From Dromaius novaehollandiae (taxonomy: Eukaryota; Chordata; Aves; Casuariiformes; Dromaiidae), in the NCBI RefSeq assembly GCF_036370855.1, contig NC_088099.1, forward strand, positions 148,075,517-148,139,516: DNA of 64,000 nucleotides. Direction: 5' to 3'. Numbering within the stretch: the stretch's first letter is position 1; each line of letters starts with the position of its first letter. A program made the position numbers and the translations under genes. The notes under the pieces are model-generated. The model did no database searches. It had not been told where the DNA came from and worked only from the letters and a program-made list of their open reading frames with translations. Positions 1 to 15,400 of this stretch are shown here, in pieces.

Positions 1-3000
1 ACCACAGGATTTTTGCATGAGAACTGCTTTTACTTTGAACATATTTGATTTTTCCATGTTTTAATTTTTACATAATCTGACAGGAAATTTCAAAAACTGT
101 GATTAAGTTTGCATATGCTTACAGAGGTTAAAGTTATTAGCACCTGAGGCAGGTATAGATGCCATGATGGAAATAATGTGCTTTGCTCTTTGGACTTTTT
201 CTCAGGAAGACAGATCCCCCAGTTTGCTTACTAAATATGTGCAGATACCCAAGATTAAATTAATTATGTTTTGGGCTAACTAAACCTTTATTCCTGCTGA
301 TTTGCATCATTCATTGCCTCAGCTACATCCAACGCATCCAAGTCACTTCCCCATGGTCTCTCACCTACCTTCCCTGGGCAAGGGGAAGCACATGCTCCAA
401 TTAGTCAAAAGCTATACGCATCTTACTGGCTGTCTGGACACTGCTAAACTGAATATATATTGGCTGAGTTCACCTCAGCATTTCCTCAGCGGTGGAAGAA
501 GTTTCAATCCATCCTTGTCCTCTGTCCTGATCACCAATTTCTGTGAACTTAATTTTAATACCGCTATCTTTCTGTCACATTTAGATAAAAATGGCTGAAG
601 GATTCAGAGGGTACTAAATGAAAGACTTAAGAAAAAGAGACAGGGAGAAACCTTGGCCACTTAAGCTTTGTTTCTGTAGGAAATCTGGCTAAAATTCTAA
701 GAGAAATCATTTGAAAATGTCCAAGTGCATTTAACAAAACATAGCTGGTTTGAGAATGGAAGTTGTGTTTAGAATGAAGGATGATATGTACTGGTTCAAA
801 CAAACGAATCTGTGCAGGTCACACATTGCAGAACATAGCACATCAGAACATTATACAAGCTATTGGAATGATAAGAGGACGCTGAAAAACAGAACAAAAC
901 AAAGATAATGACAAAAACATACCTTCAAAAAAGTGTTGCCTGAATTTTGAGAATTCATTTAAAAAAAGTTATAAATCACATGTATTACATAAAATATTGA
1001 ACTAGCCCACAGAAGCTGCATCCTTTTAAGTATGCAAAGGATTTACTATCAAAAGCTAAGGAAATTCCTCATCTGAAATTTTTTGTGTATCAAATCCAAA
1101 CATAATTTACAGGCTCCAAAGTTTCTCAATATACTTTTCAGCACTAGATATAAAAAAATAAATTTATGTTTAGTAATACCTAACTTTAAAAACACTCCTG
1201 AACTGAAACATTGAATATTTAAATGTGGACGTAAATCAAAAAAGACTAGATCCTAGCCTTTCAAAAGACGGTTTATGCTGAAATCCCCAGCCCTGCATCA
1301 TCTAGCTCTTTTAAGAGCCACTGTGGCTTGACACTAATACCTCTGCTGCCACGGAGCAGTCGGAATTGTCACACGATAGAGAGGGACATCCAGGCAACAC
1401 AAAAGTCAGATCGTCATTCAAATGGTTCGGCTCAACTTTAACATCTTATCTGTAAATGGGGTTTTCAACACTGCTGAGTGTGGTGTGCTGTACAAAGCGG
1501 CATGAAGCAACACTGACATCCCGTGGTTTTGCTTGGTATTTTCTTTTCAGTAATTACGAGATCCAGGAGCACTGTCCGGGTCTGATTGCCTCATTAGATG
1601 TTTTTTGAAGTGGCTAATATTAACTATACGATTTAATAACAAAGTATGTCAAAAATCAAAGACTTCTAACAGCAATAAAGGGCTCGTTCAGTACATTCCC
1701 AGTGTATTGGTCAGAAATTCAAAATAGCAAACCACCTGCCAGATTAGCAAGGTACTGAACCCTGTGTGCTACTAACCCTTGGGTACAGTCTGCCCTCAGC
1801 TAATCTCCCAAAGAGAGAAACATAGAAGTTCTTCAAAAAGTATCACATTAATCTCAGTTCCCAGAACGAATGGTGATGAAACAAAATGCAAGTGCAGAAC
1901 AGGCAACAGATCAGACAATGCAACCCTTCCCTTAAGCTCCACTAATAGCCTGTTGTGTTAGCTATATTTGTCTGCTAATAGATTGCTATATGGTTGCTAA
2001 CGAAGGAAAAAAACAGTTTAAAATGATTGGAAAATAATATTAAACTGTTTTAGTACATCTAAAATGATCATGAGCAAACTAACAGGGTCCCTCTCGTAAG
2101 GAAACCATAACATATTCTGAAAAGAAAAATCTTATTTTTCCCTTGTCACCGAAGATTGTTTTTAGGAGCTGTTCGAAGGTCAGCATACCTTCACAGCAGC
2201 AAAAAAGCTACGGATAAATCTCCCAGAATGGGCTGGAAATGGAGATTTATGGACTTATACATTTGAGAACTCTTCTTCATAGCCAAAATACATACATACA
2301 TACGTACATACACACAGAGATACAATTATATTAACTACAGAAAAATTTAGTGTAACCCCTAGCCTTGACATTTGTCCAAAAGAGACAAAAAGGAAAAAAG
2401 ACCTGTTTAAGGTCTCAAAATCAAAAATGCTTGTTGAAAAAAAATTTTAAGCCACAAACATCAGTTTTTTCTTATTATTTTGCTTGTCTGTATGTTAGGA
2501 CAGAGTTCATGAACAAAGTTTTCTGGTTTTTGAATGCAAAAACCAGTCTACAGACAAAAACTGAAAGGAGATCATTTTAACTTTAGCAAACAAATAGATC
2601 TAAGTTCGTAAGACCTGCTTTCATTGTGTATCTTACAGGCTGGCCTGTGCTTTGCAAATTGCACCAACTAGAAAACTGTTCACCAGTTTCAATTCTAGCC
2701 TATAACTCAGGATAATAATGTTCAAAATCTCTGCTCCCTCCAAATCTTCTTCAATTTAAAATCGATGGGCATCGAGCACCCATCTTTGTGCCTGAGACCT
2801 AATCTGTAAAATACTGTCCTAAGATCCAAAGAGTGTGAAGGTGCTTTGGTACATGGTGCAGCTGGGAAGACCCAAATTTGAACTCCCAGCTCCTTTCTTC
2901 CTGGAATTAGGATGCAACAACCTTGTAAGCTAGATAAATAGCAGATAAGTCTAAAATGTAACTACGTTCAAAAAGCACAACATTCCTTTCGCAAGCCTAC

Positions 3001-3167
3001 AAAGGGTTCATACATCAAGCTCTCTCTCACATGTATGAATATAACGTTCTCATTAACCACAGCACATTCAGGTACTCACTGACTATGGTTTGTCTTATCA
3101 GAGAATTATTTGGGAACAGCTGTCATGAAATAAGCATTCCTGAAGAATTTTATCTCCAGATATTCTT
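1..3167. other. Gene-free AT-rich sequence
   Basis: No exon, RNA gene or classifiable repeat was recognised on either strand. The open frames are short and have no recognisable protein similarity. A short ACAT/ACAC-type microsatellite lies near 2288-2320. By synteny this is distal to, or within the 3' part of, the minus-strand LRRC69 locus. Confidence 0.6.
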
Positions 3168-3450
3168 AGAATCATAGAATAATTTAAGTAGGAAGGGACC
3201 TCCGAAGGTCATCTAATCCAAACACTTCTCAAAGAAGGGGTAACTTCAAAGTCAGATCAAGTTGCTCAGGATCTTGTTCAGGAGAGTTTTGAAAATCTCC
3301 AAGTAGGGAGATGCTACAAGCCGTGGGGGCAACCTCTTCTTCAGCTTAATGACTCTCATTGCATGTTTTTTTTTTTGTTGTATCCAAAAAGGATTTCCTT
3401 TGTTGCTGCTTATGACCTCTTCTCCCCCTGCTATACAACCTTGAGAACAG
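3168..3450 (-). mobile_element. CR1 LINE fragment, 3' end, antisense
   Basis: The segment starts with the inverted CR1 3' tail (AGAATCATAGAAT) and continues with the antisense form of the conserved CR1 3' region: 'gaagggacctccgaaggtcat', a degenerate 'aacctcttc' stretch, then 'ttgctgcttatgacctcttc'. It is old and divergent, with internal deletions. The right-hand edge is approximate. Only the 3'-most few hundred bases remain, as is usual for 5'-truncated CR1 copies. Confidence 0.8.
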
Positions 3451-6400
3451 ACTCATTCTGTTTTCTTTATTACCATGATTTATTTCTTCTTCAGAAAAAA
3501 GAGTCCTTTGCTTCAGCTGAGATTATTTTATTTTCAGGTGAATTCAGATAAATAACAAGGCAGTCTTATTAGAAAAGTGACCATGTATAGTTATTCAAAA
3601 TGTTAATTCTTTTGTATTAATTATCATATTAATTATCAACATAAATTGATTCCAAGCCTTTAGATACAAAAATATATTAAACAGAACAAAGTTCGCTTTA
3701 GTTTCTGGAGTCATAGCAATGTGGGACCAAAAAGAGAGCCACACCAATGCCACAGTAATTCTACTGCCTGTGAGTGTGTTTAAAACAGGAAATCTTAAGT
3801 ACAATCCCTGAAAATCATGAAAAGGAATCATTTTAAGTGTTATTTCACAGATCAATAAAATTAACTTCAAGTAAAAGCAAAAAAGTGCTGAAGTGTGATG
3901 CATTTGTCTTTTTTGGTTCAAAAATGGTGCAGAAGGAATCACTTTCCTGTAGCATCCCATGGTATTGGCTAAGTTACCTTTTCTTTCCAAAAACATAAAC
4001 TGGATGAAATAATGTGGGTAATGTACAAAGTTATTCACATTCTGTACTGTTGAGTGTTACATTATGCTATAACAGAGGGATGGACTGTTAAATTGAAGAT
4101 TATCTCAATTTTTGTAGCCTTCCTCCAATCATAAGTTTTTGTTCTGACACTCTTACAGAGAAAAGATTAAGTAATGACATATCTTGCCTCCAGACCCTTC
4201 TGCAGCTGAAACTCCTTATTTTACATCCCATGAAAATCTCATCACGCTCTCTTTTCTCTATGTGAAAACCTCTAAATATCTTATTTCTACCCAGGCAGTG
4301 TGTATTTTTATGAGATTACTACTCTGTAACATGCATACTTTACAAAAATGTATCAGCACTTCTCATGAAGAATGTACAGTATGTACTTAAAAAAATGGTT
4401 AATTTTCAAACATGAGCTCAGAAAGGCTTAAATGTTTTTCCTTCCAAAAATTGTTGTTGCCAAACTGACCAATAATCATCAGCAAGTACATACAAAAATC
4501 CAGTGTATCGTATGCAATGCTATTCCAGTTGCTAACAAATCAGAGAGAAAAAACTTCTGTGTTAATAGTAATCTGAATAGTAACGTCAAAATAAACCAGA
4601 AGGATTTTTATATAGGTGCAAGAACATTATTTTTCTAAACAACTTTACTAAAAGGATTGTAACCTTAGAAAACTCACACAACAAACAGTTGTACTGAACT
4701 ATCTTGTTTATCTCAAAGAAAAGTCTCAGCCTTGCTTGGGACGTAGTGAACTAGACACATGCAAAGTATTTATGTCTGATATCAAGTATTTTAAGCTGGC
4801 CCATACATGAGTCCACAGGTTGTAAAAAAAGTCTCCACATTTTAACAGTTTAGAAATAAATCAAACTACATTCCCCAGTATACTTGGCAAGTGCTTTGAA
4901 GTCAGGAACCTTGCTGCTGCTTATCCAGCACTTACTTTCAAAGTGTCAGGAACAAAAACTACACAGTCTGTACACTGTAACACAGAGCACAGTGAGTCAG
5001 CGTGCCAGACCCTTAATAGGCCATGAAAATAATAATTTAAAAAAAAAGATGTCTCATTCAAAGATCACATCCACACAAGACTATACATTTTATTCAAAGT
5101 TTCCATTGCACGGATCCATATTCCCCAATTCCAAACGCACAGCCCCCTTTCAATTTGCATAGAAGGACACAGCATAATCCAGATGAGAACCCCACCAGAT
5201 GCGGCTAGTTGCACATTCAGTCATTATGAAACCTGTGCGCATTTTATGCAGCTGAGTTCATAACAAAGTAATTCCATGCCTGATAAGACTTATATGGTCT
5301 GGGCTCCATCCTTTGCACATTTTTACCCAAGTTGTTACTGGCCTGTATTTGGTGCAAAAAAGCCTGTTTTGTGTCATCTTGAACAATGCACTTTGTCTTT
5401 ATATCTCTGTTTCACATGTTTATTAAGATACACTTCTGTTCTTTTATTACATGAGTGCTAACAACCTTATTTATAAAGAAAAGGCTGTAGTTTTGCTACT
5501 TTCTTAAGTATCTGCTGTTACTTAGATTAGACAATTTAAGAAGCTGGATCCATTTCTTTCCTGGAACTGAGTGAATTCTCTTACAATGAAAGTAGCAATT
5601 CTATTGTTCGAATTCCTACAACTTCAGTTGATAGGTAATATAGTGTCCTGTGTAAGCAGGCCTCACACTAGGCTCCCTGTGTCCTAGCTGAGATCAACTG
5701 AAACTCTCAAAAATTTAAATGAAAAGAAAATAGAGAAGAATTAAACATAAAAATGCATAGTCTCAGTGAATGCTTCAGTGAATGGTCCACTGCAAAGAAA
5801 TGGCTAATTCATTATCACCTGACTGAATCGCGCATGGTTTAATTAAATCCTGCTTTTAAGATGTTTGAAATGCTTGTTTGAAATGTGCTTGTCAGAATAA
5901 GAGAAACACAGCACAGCTACTTTACATTTAAATTGTTTAAATTTAAAGATTTAAATTAAAATAATTTTCAAATTTTAGATAATTTAAATTTAAAAAATTA
6001 AATAAAATTTAATTGAAATTTCAGCATTTTAAATTTTAGATATGAACTTTTAAAATGTTTTTATTGTCTACTCATTTTCTGCAATCCCATACACAATAGG
6101 AACACAATACCTTGGTTTCCTGAACTAAAAGAAAAAATGTCTAAAGGCTTAAACTAATTCCCACTGCAGTTACAGAAACATTTCTCTCAACCCCAGTGAT
6201 TGCTTAATCGACTGTGGAGTGCTTTGTTAAATAAAAATGCACTTGAGCATATGGCTGGATAGTTTGCTGATTCAGGTGCTTAACAGTTGCTTCACTTCCA
6301 TGTAGTCAAAGCCTGTCCGATGTGCTCAAACACACAGAGGCAAATATTTACCGATTTTTCTGTCATATCTCGTTTTGCACTTTTCCAACTGTTTACAACT

Positions 6401-9400
6401 GCATCTCTCATATGGATGTTTCGTTGCCCTTCAGAAACTCACAGTGTTCGCAAGCCGCTGCCTTGTCCAGGCCCACCGTCTCCCACCCTTTCGGAAGTTC
6501 AGCCATTTGCCTGCTGCAGCAGCACCTCCCACTGAGATACTCTGCGATAAGCAAGGTACACTCATTCTGCCCAAACATGTGAAGCAGTTCTCTCTTTTGA
6601 CTTGTCTGACACTGACATAACACGTAATTTGCACATGGGATTAGTATGTAAGCATCCTCTGCTAATGATAGAAACTGCACAAGGGAAGAAAGCTTGATAA
6701 ATGAGGAGCGATAAAAGTCATTCTGCTGGATAATCACACAGCCAGTATTGCAGGCAGAGCGTGCACATAGGGAAAGATCCTTTAAAAGGAAGTCTACCTC
6801 TTGGAGTGCATTGCTTCCATTAACCGAACAGCTGAAAGTAGTTCTTTTCCCCTGTACTTGTGCCTGCTAGCAGAAGCAGAAAGAAGAGGAATGCAGAATA
6901 CCTCTGTAATTAGGATTACAACGCAGGGAGAAACCTGAGACAAAACATCTTTTCAAACTTAAACACATTAACCTGCTTCTGTCTCCTACTTCTCAGATTA
7001 GTTTGTTCCTACTGAAAACAATGGACCTATTTAGTGTTGATTTTAGTGGATGATAAGACACTTATAATTTGTGCTTCACCAGTCATCAGTCTTCCAGACT
7101 GAAAACATGGTTGGGAGATAAATTCACACTAATTACTGTGAAAGCAAAATATCTGGATTAAAGATTGGTTGAGAATTTTGGACAGCCTCAAATCCTAGCA
7201 ATTCCTGTAAAATATTCTGAGCCAAGGTCATTACCGATAGCACAGAATTATTCTTCATAAAAATACGCAATGAAAATTATCCTTTGATGGCATAAAGCAT
7301 GACATACACACACCACAGTGATCAGTACCTGCTAGTCATACGAAATGAAACAGAAAAGAGCATAGTTCTGAAATACTCACTGCTCAAACTCCCTAGCATG
7401 GTGATGCTATGCACAAATGTGACTTACAGTCCTAGTGGAAAAAATTTCCCTAAAACTTTGCATATGGGTCCCCCTGAACCAAAGAATTCATCACAGGCGG
7501 TCTGTGGGGTTTTACTTTTTCTGCAGAGGACAAGGAAGGTTGCAGGTGCAACCATAAATTGGTCTCAAATTTTAAGGAGAGACAATATCTCTGGGTACCC
7601 TAAATTATTATTTCTACATTCAAAAAATTGTTCTATTTATCTTTTGACGGAAAATTCAGACTGACAAAAAGGAATTAACATGTTAGACTGCTGCGAGTAA
7701 CCCCAGGATTGCAACCGTGACAAACGCATAGCATTGCTCTAATATCACCAAATTCCTCTTGTAATTTAAGGCAAGTTTTCTGTTGAAAATCCAGAGAAGT
7801 GTGTACCACCAGCTGATATTTCAGATATTATATTACCCTGGACCTTAGCCACCTTAGGAAATAAAATAAAGATAACTTTAATGGGGATTAAGGGGGTTGG
7901 TGTTGTCAGCTGGGGGTTCGTGTCGTCAGCTGGCTTTTACAATGAGGGAGAGAGCATTTAAGACAGACTGAAATAATAGGTTTAAAATTAAGCTTTACCT
8001 TCTGAAAGTAATACCTCTATGAAGTGATTCTTAGCTGACAAAAATAAGACTATTAATTATACTCCACATTAGTTATTTAGGAAGCTAACTGTGTAAATGT
8101 GTATTTAGCTAGTCTTACAACATTTATCAGTTAAGAAACTGATAAAATGGATCAGTGGATCTCATTGCTATAAAAGAAAAATTAAAACGTGGGCAGAGCA
8201 ATGTCCAAAATAAGGATTGCTCCATCCTTTGTATGGTAAATTTGTAGTTTCAAGCTGTAATTACTTCGAGTCAGTTTTGCCAAAGCTGGAATTGTATAGG
8301 ATTTCACTGCAGAGAAGGGAAGCTTTTTCCAAGGTAAAATTATTTTTAAAATACCTTGTTTTAAATTTTTTTGGGACTACTTCTACAGAAAACCTAGTAT
8401 GCAGAATGAGAGACAGAAATGGAAATTAATTCGGAGAGTGCCTTTTCACACTGAAAAGAAATTTAGTGTGCTTAGTTTTACATTTTGAAAGAGAAACAAA
8501 GTGAAAAAATTCCACCTACCTGTGCTGATATCAGCTTGTCACTCTCAACTAAAATATCAGTCTTTGTGGAAAAAAGAGCTCTGTGTATGTACTTCGGGCA
8601 AATTTTAGGTGTCCTCTGGACATCACTAAAGGGAAGGAGGAAATATTACAGAGCAGTTTATGTAAAGGGAAAGCAGTCCTGCTTGGCCTGATGGCCTGGA
8701 CCAGGAAGGTCCTGATGGCCCTCCTTCATGCAGACTGTAAAGGACTAATAAGAAGTAACGGGAACCCCCAGTACAAGACCGGAGAGTGGGGCAGTATGTA
8801 CAGCCAGTACCCACTTTGTCACACCAAGACTTCATTTTCCAACTGTCCTGTCTTTTACCTCCTGCTGCTTCAAACTTAGACCCCCAAGTCTGACAAATGA
8901 GGGCCCTGGGTGCCATCAAGGACTGATTTTATTTGTGTGTGGTTAGCAGCTGCCATTTTTATATTACCGTGCTTGCATTTGTATGTTGATTTTAAAGCAC
9001 ATCATTTAAAGAGCCAACAACTCAAAACGATGTTACTACAACACCAAACAGAAAACACTCTGAAACTTGATGTTGTAATGAAACTGCTTTTTCCAAGTAA
9101 AAATGACATAAATCCACAAAGGCAATCAGAATATCTACATTTGAAAATACATCCTGCATCAGACTGGAATCATTTTTCTTATATTTTACACAGAATTTTA
9201 AAGAATTTCAAATTCTCTATGTATATATGTTTTCTCAAGGTTTATAAATGATATACCTTTATGTTTTCATTTGTTCCTATACACAAATGAAGTTTGTGCA
9301 AATGCCCATAGACATTTACTCTGTGCCAGCACTAGTATAAACTTCAGTAATATATTTTTCTTCTCATCATTAATGGATTTTGGATTATGCCCTATAGCAT

Positions 9401-12400
9401 AAAGCACTATATACATTACATAAATTATTAGAATGTAAAAAAGAAAATCTGCACAGTCTTTCAATAAATTTTTGAAATAATTGCTCTTTATGTATTGCAG
9501 AATGTTTTATCTTAGACTTCTAAGATATGAAAGAAATCTGACTCTGGTCTTCTAGTATTTGGAACCACAATCTGATTGCATATAAAACACTCACCTATAA
9601 AGACCTCATATTCAGGTTCCCCAACCAACTTTAGTTTTGTGATTTTCATACATTTCAGTGCTTTACGCAGCTTTCTTAACATTCTCTGAATGTGATAAGG
9701 ATATGAATTTAATATACTGGGTATTATTTTTACAGCTGTTCTGCCTCAAAGTCAGAACGACGTGTTTTTAAACCACCCTTTTACTCAAATGTTCTGATCC
9801 AAGAAGATGCTAGAACAGCCAGAACATTACTGGGGATAACCCTGTCCATATCCCTCACAGCTTGCACAGCAGTAGAAAAGAAGTTCATCCTCTCTCAGCA
9901 ATTCTTTTTGCTTAAAGCAGACAGGCTATGCTATGAGCTAAAAGTCTCCAGAAATGTTTGCATTCCCACAATGCTTTTGCACAGAAATATTTTAATTGAA
10001 GAAAAATTCTGCATCTGTATAGGAAAATTTTATTTACTCATTCTTCAGTATTACGGAAACTGTTGTAGGAGTAGTAGATTAGTAGTAGAGTTGCTTCAAA
10101 AGAAGTGACTCTGGACCACCTGAAGAAGATACTTAAAAAAACACACCCTTAAATTTAAGCACATTGAGAATGCCACTGAAATATCTGGCTACCTATGTAT
10201 TTAAGAATAGGTTTCCTGAATCAGGTTTGTCATTGTAACATCATGTTTATGTGAAAAGAATGTGAAAAAAACAAACAATTACAATTTTAGGGAAGAGAGA
10301 AATGACTGGAATAATCAGATTCTCATGGTAAGAGAAAATAACAATAATCTTGCTTCCACATGCAAACATCCATAGGAATCAAAACAAAGACAGAATATAT
10401 AACTATATATATTCTATATATAAGTATAGAATTTCTAGAGATAAAGTATTTCATGCTCTCTCAATGTTTTCCACAAGATATAAGTGCCACTTTAAATTTA
10501 AAGTAGTTCCAGAAAAAAAACCTTGCAAATATTTCAAACCTGATCTTTCTTCTTCATTTTAAAAAACATATCTGTTTCTTTTTATGTATTAAGACATCTA
10601 TATATCAAAATTTAAAAGCCAATTTCTAAACTTCAGAAAACTAGGATTTATATTGGAAATGCTAAAATATATTAGAAGTGTCATTCTCTCCAACTTTAAA
10701 ATTTGAATGCAAAGTCTCTAAACAACAAATGTTAATCACAGTATCACATTAGAACACACGGATCACAAGAAGCAAGTCAAAGAAGCAATCATACACCAAT
10801 TGTTTACAACTTACCCAATAAAACCCTGAATAATGTTTAAACAATGTCATCTGCTTGATCCATCCGTTGCTGGAGTGGAGACAGCCAAAAACACCACCAT
10901 TACACAGTTACAAGGAATAATTATGTATATGGATAGATTACTACTTCGTAATTAATTTTCCCTCCATCTGGTGTACATTTTATTTTGACCACAAATGAGG
11001 TACTATCCTAGGAAGCTAATTAACAATTATTGTAAACAATGCCAAAGAGAGCAATCTCATTGATCTACTGAGTGCTTTCCTTGCCTGCTCTATGGAACAG
11101 CAGCAGCAGAGTCCATGACCACACTGCCTAAAGGATTTGCAGGAGCACAACAATATCCTTAGAGGTAGTAGATGAACATTTTGGCTTATTTTGTTCTAAA
11201 AATAAAAGTAAAAAAGGAAAAATTATTTTTATAAACATATTGATATTTATTTTACATATCTTTTAAAAAGAAAGCTTTAACACCAGTGTTTCAAAGTCAC
11301 TTTCCACAGATTCGTACCATAAATACTGCTGAATTCTTATTCTGTCAAACACCCTGTAAATAGTTGAGGGGTTGGTTTTTTTTTTTCTTTTTAAACAGTT
11401 TACAAGGCACAAGGGCTTACCAGGGCACAATTTAAACTTAAATTTTGTCCTCAAGACTAATATTTACATTTAAAGATCCTTAGGACAGGTACAACTGTTA
11501 TCTTCTGTGTCATATGCAACACTGAGTTATGAGTGGACAGTAATATTGCTTACATAAAAGACTAAAACATTAAGTTATGATGGTGTTAAATAAGCACCTA
11601 ACATGCAAAGACTTGGCAAGAGTCTGAATTGTTTTATCTTTAAATACTTCACAAAATTAAGACATTGTAACATGAAAAAGTATAGGATATTAAAGAATTT
11701 GCTTTTTCAAACTGTCTAAATTAATAACATATTAAGTAATGGTAGCAAGTGGTTGTATTTCATGTCTGGAGGCCTCCAGATGTTCACTGTCTTGAAAAGT
11801 ACAATGATCTACAATGGCTGTTTCTTGAAGTGAATTTATTATGTAGCTGCTGACTGTGACTATGTAACTGAGATGGATTTTACTGTTAAGGCAAGATATA
11901 TGGCTCAAAAATAATGTCTTCTCTTCAATTTTGAAACTTTATTTCTGGAATATATAGAAGTTTCCTGGGACCAAAAAAAACCTGACTGATTTTTTAAAAA
12001 ATCCAGGAAGCGTAAATTTGTTTATTATTCATACTGCAGTATTATAGGCCTAGATGGGATTAGGCTTCATGGAAAACATCTACAACAGTAAATAATAGAA
12101 GGCCTGAGAATGAACTCATGCACTGGCTCCTTCAGTGCCCATCCTGCTTCATTTTTAGCTTACTCCCTGGTTATTTTGGATTCCTCCAAGCAGCTGAGCA
12201 AAGCTTGGGGGATGGTTCACTACAAAATACACTGCCAGAAAGCACTATGGATAAGGCCACACCAGTTCTGTCTTCTGCACGCTCAGTCCTCCAGTACGAT
12301 GTCCCAGAAAGATCTACATCCTCACACACCCCTAAAAATCCTTATGCTACCCTCTACACTCTAAAGCATGCATACATGCCTTCACTTTCATTCTGTAAAA

Positions 12401-15400
12401 ACATCACCCAGCTGGGCTGGACAAACAGCCCTCAAATTATTTCAGAAAATTTAAAATGAGAAAAACATGCAAAGAATAATAGAGGCTTCTCAGAGCCACA
12501 GGCACACCACACATGATACAAAAAACCTCCAAAGCCAACAGCTATGGATCAACAGCATAAAAATTAGGCTTGCATAAGAGGACATCCTTTACAATTCACT
12601 CACAGACTAAGAGCAACTGAAATAGGCTAGCAAATCCGGCCTTTGTTTTGAAGAGATTTGTCTTCTTCCCACTCCTATATTCACTGGGATATAGAATGTA
12701 AGTGCTAGTGCAATTAGATGAATTTAGTTACATCCATAACTAAAAAGCCAGCTGAGTTCTGTTTGAAATCTTGGGCTAGGATATTATCCAAGTTGTTCAA
12801 AGAATGTCAAACAAAACAATTTTAAAGTTAGATGGATATTTTTTCTTCCAGATTTTTGGTTTGAATTACTGCTGCTGCTGTCTTTTTTTAATTATTATTA
12901 TTTTCTTTAAGAACTTTATCATATGGCTGTCCATTATGGTGTGCTTAAAAAAGTTTAGTGAACTGACAAGCCCAGCTTGTGCAAGGATGCTAGAAAAACA
13001 GAGTCCCCAAGGACAAAGTAAAAAGAAAGATATAGTTGGCTGATGAAATATAACTCTCTCATTTTACTCTAAAGTACTTGAAAATATCCTGGTAAGTATA
13101 AATGTTGTGCATTTGATCTAAATAATTATCATCTTCCAATAGAATAATGTAGATGAATACCCAATTTAATTTTTCTATTATTACAAAAGATTCCCAGCTC
13201 CTATCATTTCCATGCAGACTTGTGTTGGATCAGAAAAGATAACAAAAAACAAACAAAAAGATACCAAAAAGGCCTTCCCCCAAGCACTATGGTAAGAAAT
13301 GTTGAAAGAATCCAGACAGTGAAGTCCTCTTGTCTGTCACCTTGCTTTCAAGAGTCACCAGAAGAATTTCAAGGCTGGATGTATTTTTAACCTAAAATCT
13401 TAGCACATTCTGATGCAGTTCTGCCAATGAAATAAAATACTGTGTATTTACTGATCTGAAATACCTGTTTTGTTTGTATCCATTCACAACAAGAGCAATC
13501 ATAACTAAAAGTAGGGATTTCATATTGTCTTTTCTTTTAGTGCTTAAATATATTACAGTAACATATATTAAGCAGTAAAAAATATACTTGCCATTTTGTC
13601 TAGCATAATTATCAAGCTTAGCTGCTTTTCATTGACTACATTCTATCTAACCTGGTGAGGTAATTTTAGCTTGCATGGTATAAATCATTGGCAAGATTAA
13701 TGACAATACATATTAAGATGATGTATGTTTTATTGTTGCTCAGCTAAACATGTCAGCTAAAGTAATTATGGTTAGGAACTGCATTTATTTTTCCATAATG
13801 TGATCCTTCAAGTCACACACATTTGGGATGAGGTATATGCACTTCAATCTCTTTCAAGAAGAGTTTTTAACTACATTACATCATTTAATATGGGGTTGGA
13901 AGTTCATTATCCAACACACAAATCGTTTACTCCTGAAACCTCATAACTTTAAGAGGATCTAGGGAAAAGTTAGGATCATCAGAACTACAGAAACTGAATA
14001 CATATAAAAATGTGTCTTGAGTACTGGAAGGTCGAGGGAAATGGTAATGGAATTTAGGACCTTCTATTTCCAAGTCACTGTTTTCATCATGCACTATATG
14101 AGTAATAATCGACAGTTGTTACTACAAACTATTTGGTATTAGCTGCCTGGCCTGAATCCAGATGCTCATGGATGAAGTCCAGATTTAAAAAAAAAAAAAT
14201 CATTACATGGTTAGAGCTCTTATTGGCAGCCTCAGCAGAGACATTAAGGACTGAATGGGCAGAGAAATCATTACCTCCTCTCAGATGAAGAAGTGTTTTC
14301 AAAGGAGGCATTAAGGCATATTAAACAAGTGATTTCTGTGTAATAATTGGTGGGTGTAGTTTAGCTTCAGATAGACAGTAAAGTCTTTGATACCACATTA
14401 CACATTACATTACAATCTGCCAGAAATACTCCATATTTGTGTGGACTGGTGCTCTATGGCACAGACTGAAGACAGAGTCAGGATGAATTACAAAAGGACA
14501 ATGCATTAGGTAAGTGAAATAGCTAACACTTTGTGACAAAGTACTTCACTGATGTCCAGTCCAGTCTTACACAACATTCCATTAATGATGTGCAAGAAGT
14601 AGGAAATGCTTTAATGAGATGTGCAGCTGCTACTAAATTGGAGGGAGGTTCAAACATTGCTGTAGAGAAAGAAATAATAAAAAGATCTTTGGAAATACAA
14701 ATCAGAAATAACAAACCAAAATTTAAGTGGAAAAGAACAAAGGATGTGATGCACATCATTTGTCCAAATGTGGTAAAAACACCTCTTTGCATGGATTGCA
14801 TTCATAACTTCCATGTCATACAGTTGACAGCTCTGTGAGTCTCAAGCAGGGACCGATATCAAACAGGTGAAATTCTTAAGTAACAACTTCAGTGGCTCCC
14901 AGCCCCAGCAAAAAGAGAATATAATCCAACACTGTAAGGCTGAACTATTTTCTCATACGATGACTTATCTGAAAAAAACTAAATATGATAGCTCAGATAA
15001 GAAATAAATGGCTAAGGATAAGAACTGAATGGAAGATTTGTCTAAAGGAGTAAGTATCAGGTGATTTAATACTACTGAATGCAACATATTCTAGTAGTCT
15101 GAATAATCAGAAGTATCTTTAGATCTGTTCTAATCTGTCAATTAGCTCTATTGATCAAAGATAGAAAGCAATCAGAACCCCCCCCCCCCCAAAAAAAAAA
15201 AAAAATTCCTCCTTACTGTGACCTAAGAGGGGGAATCCTAAGCGGCTGTAAAGCTCACCATAAGCTGAGAGAAACCTCTCGCTCGGAGAACTGTAGTCCC
15301 TTTGACCAGCCAGGCCAGAAAAACAAGAGAATTGCATCCAGAAGCAAACACAGAGGAAAAGTCATTCTCCTGTGACCAAGTTTACACAGTTCTCAGCACC

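Noticed and set aside
3595-4038. 147-codon minus-strand open frame
   Set aside because: It has no recognisable similarity, a hydrophobic AT-driven composition and no splice or promoter context. It is most likely chance.
14533-14838. 101-codon plus-strand frame with a protein-like look (VQEVGNALMRCAAATKLEGG)
   Set aside because: It matches no family I know, and the opposite strand is also open over the same stretch. It may be an old repeat but cannot be supported.
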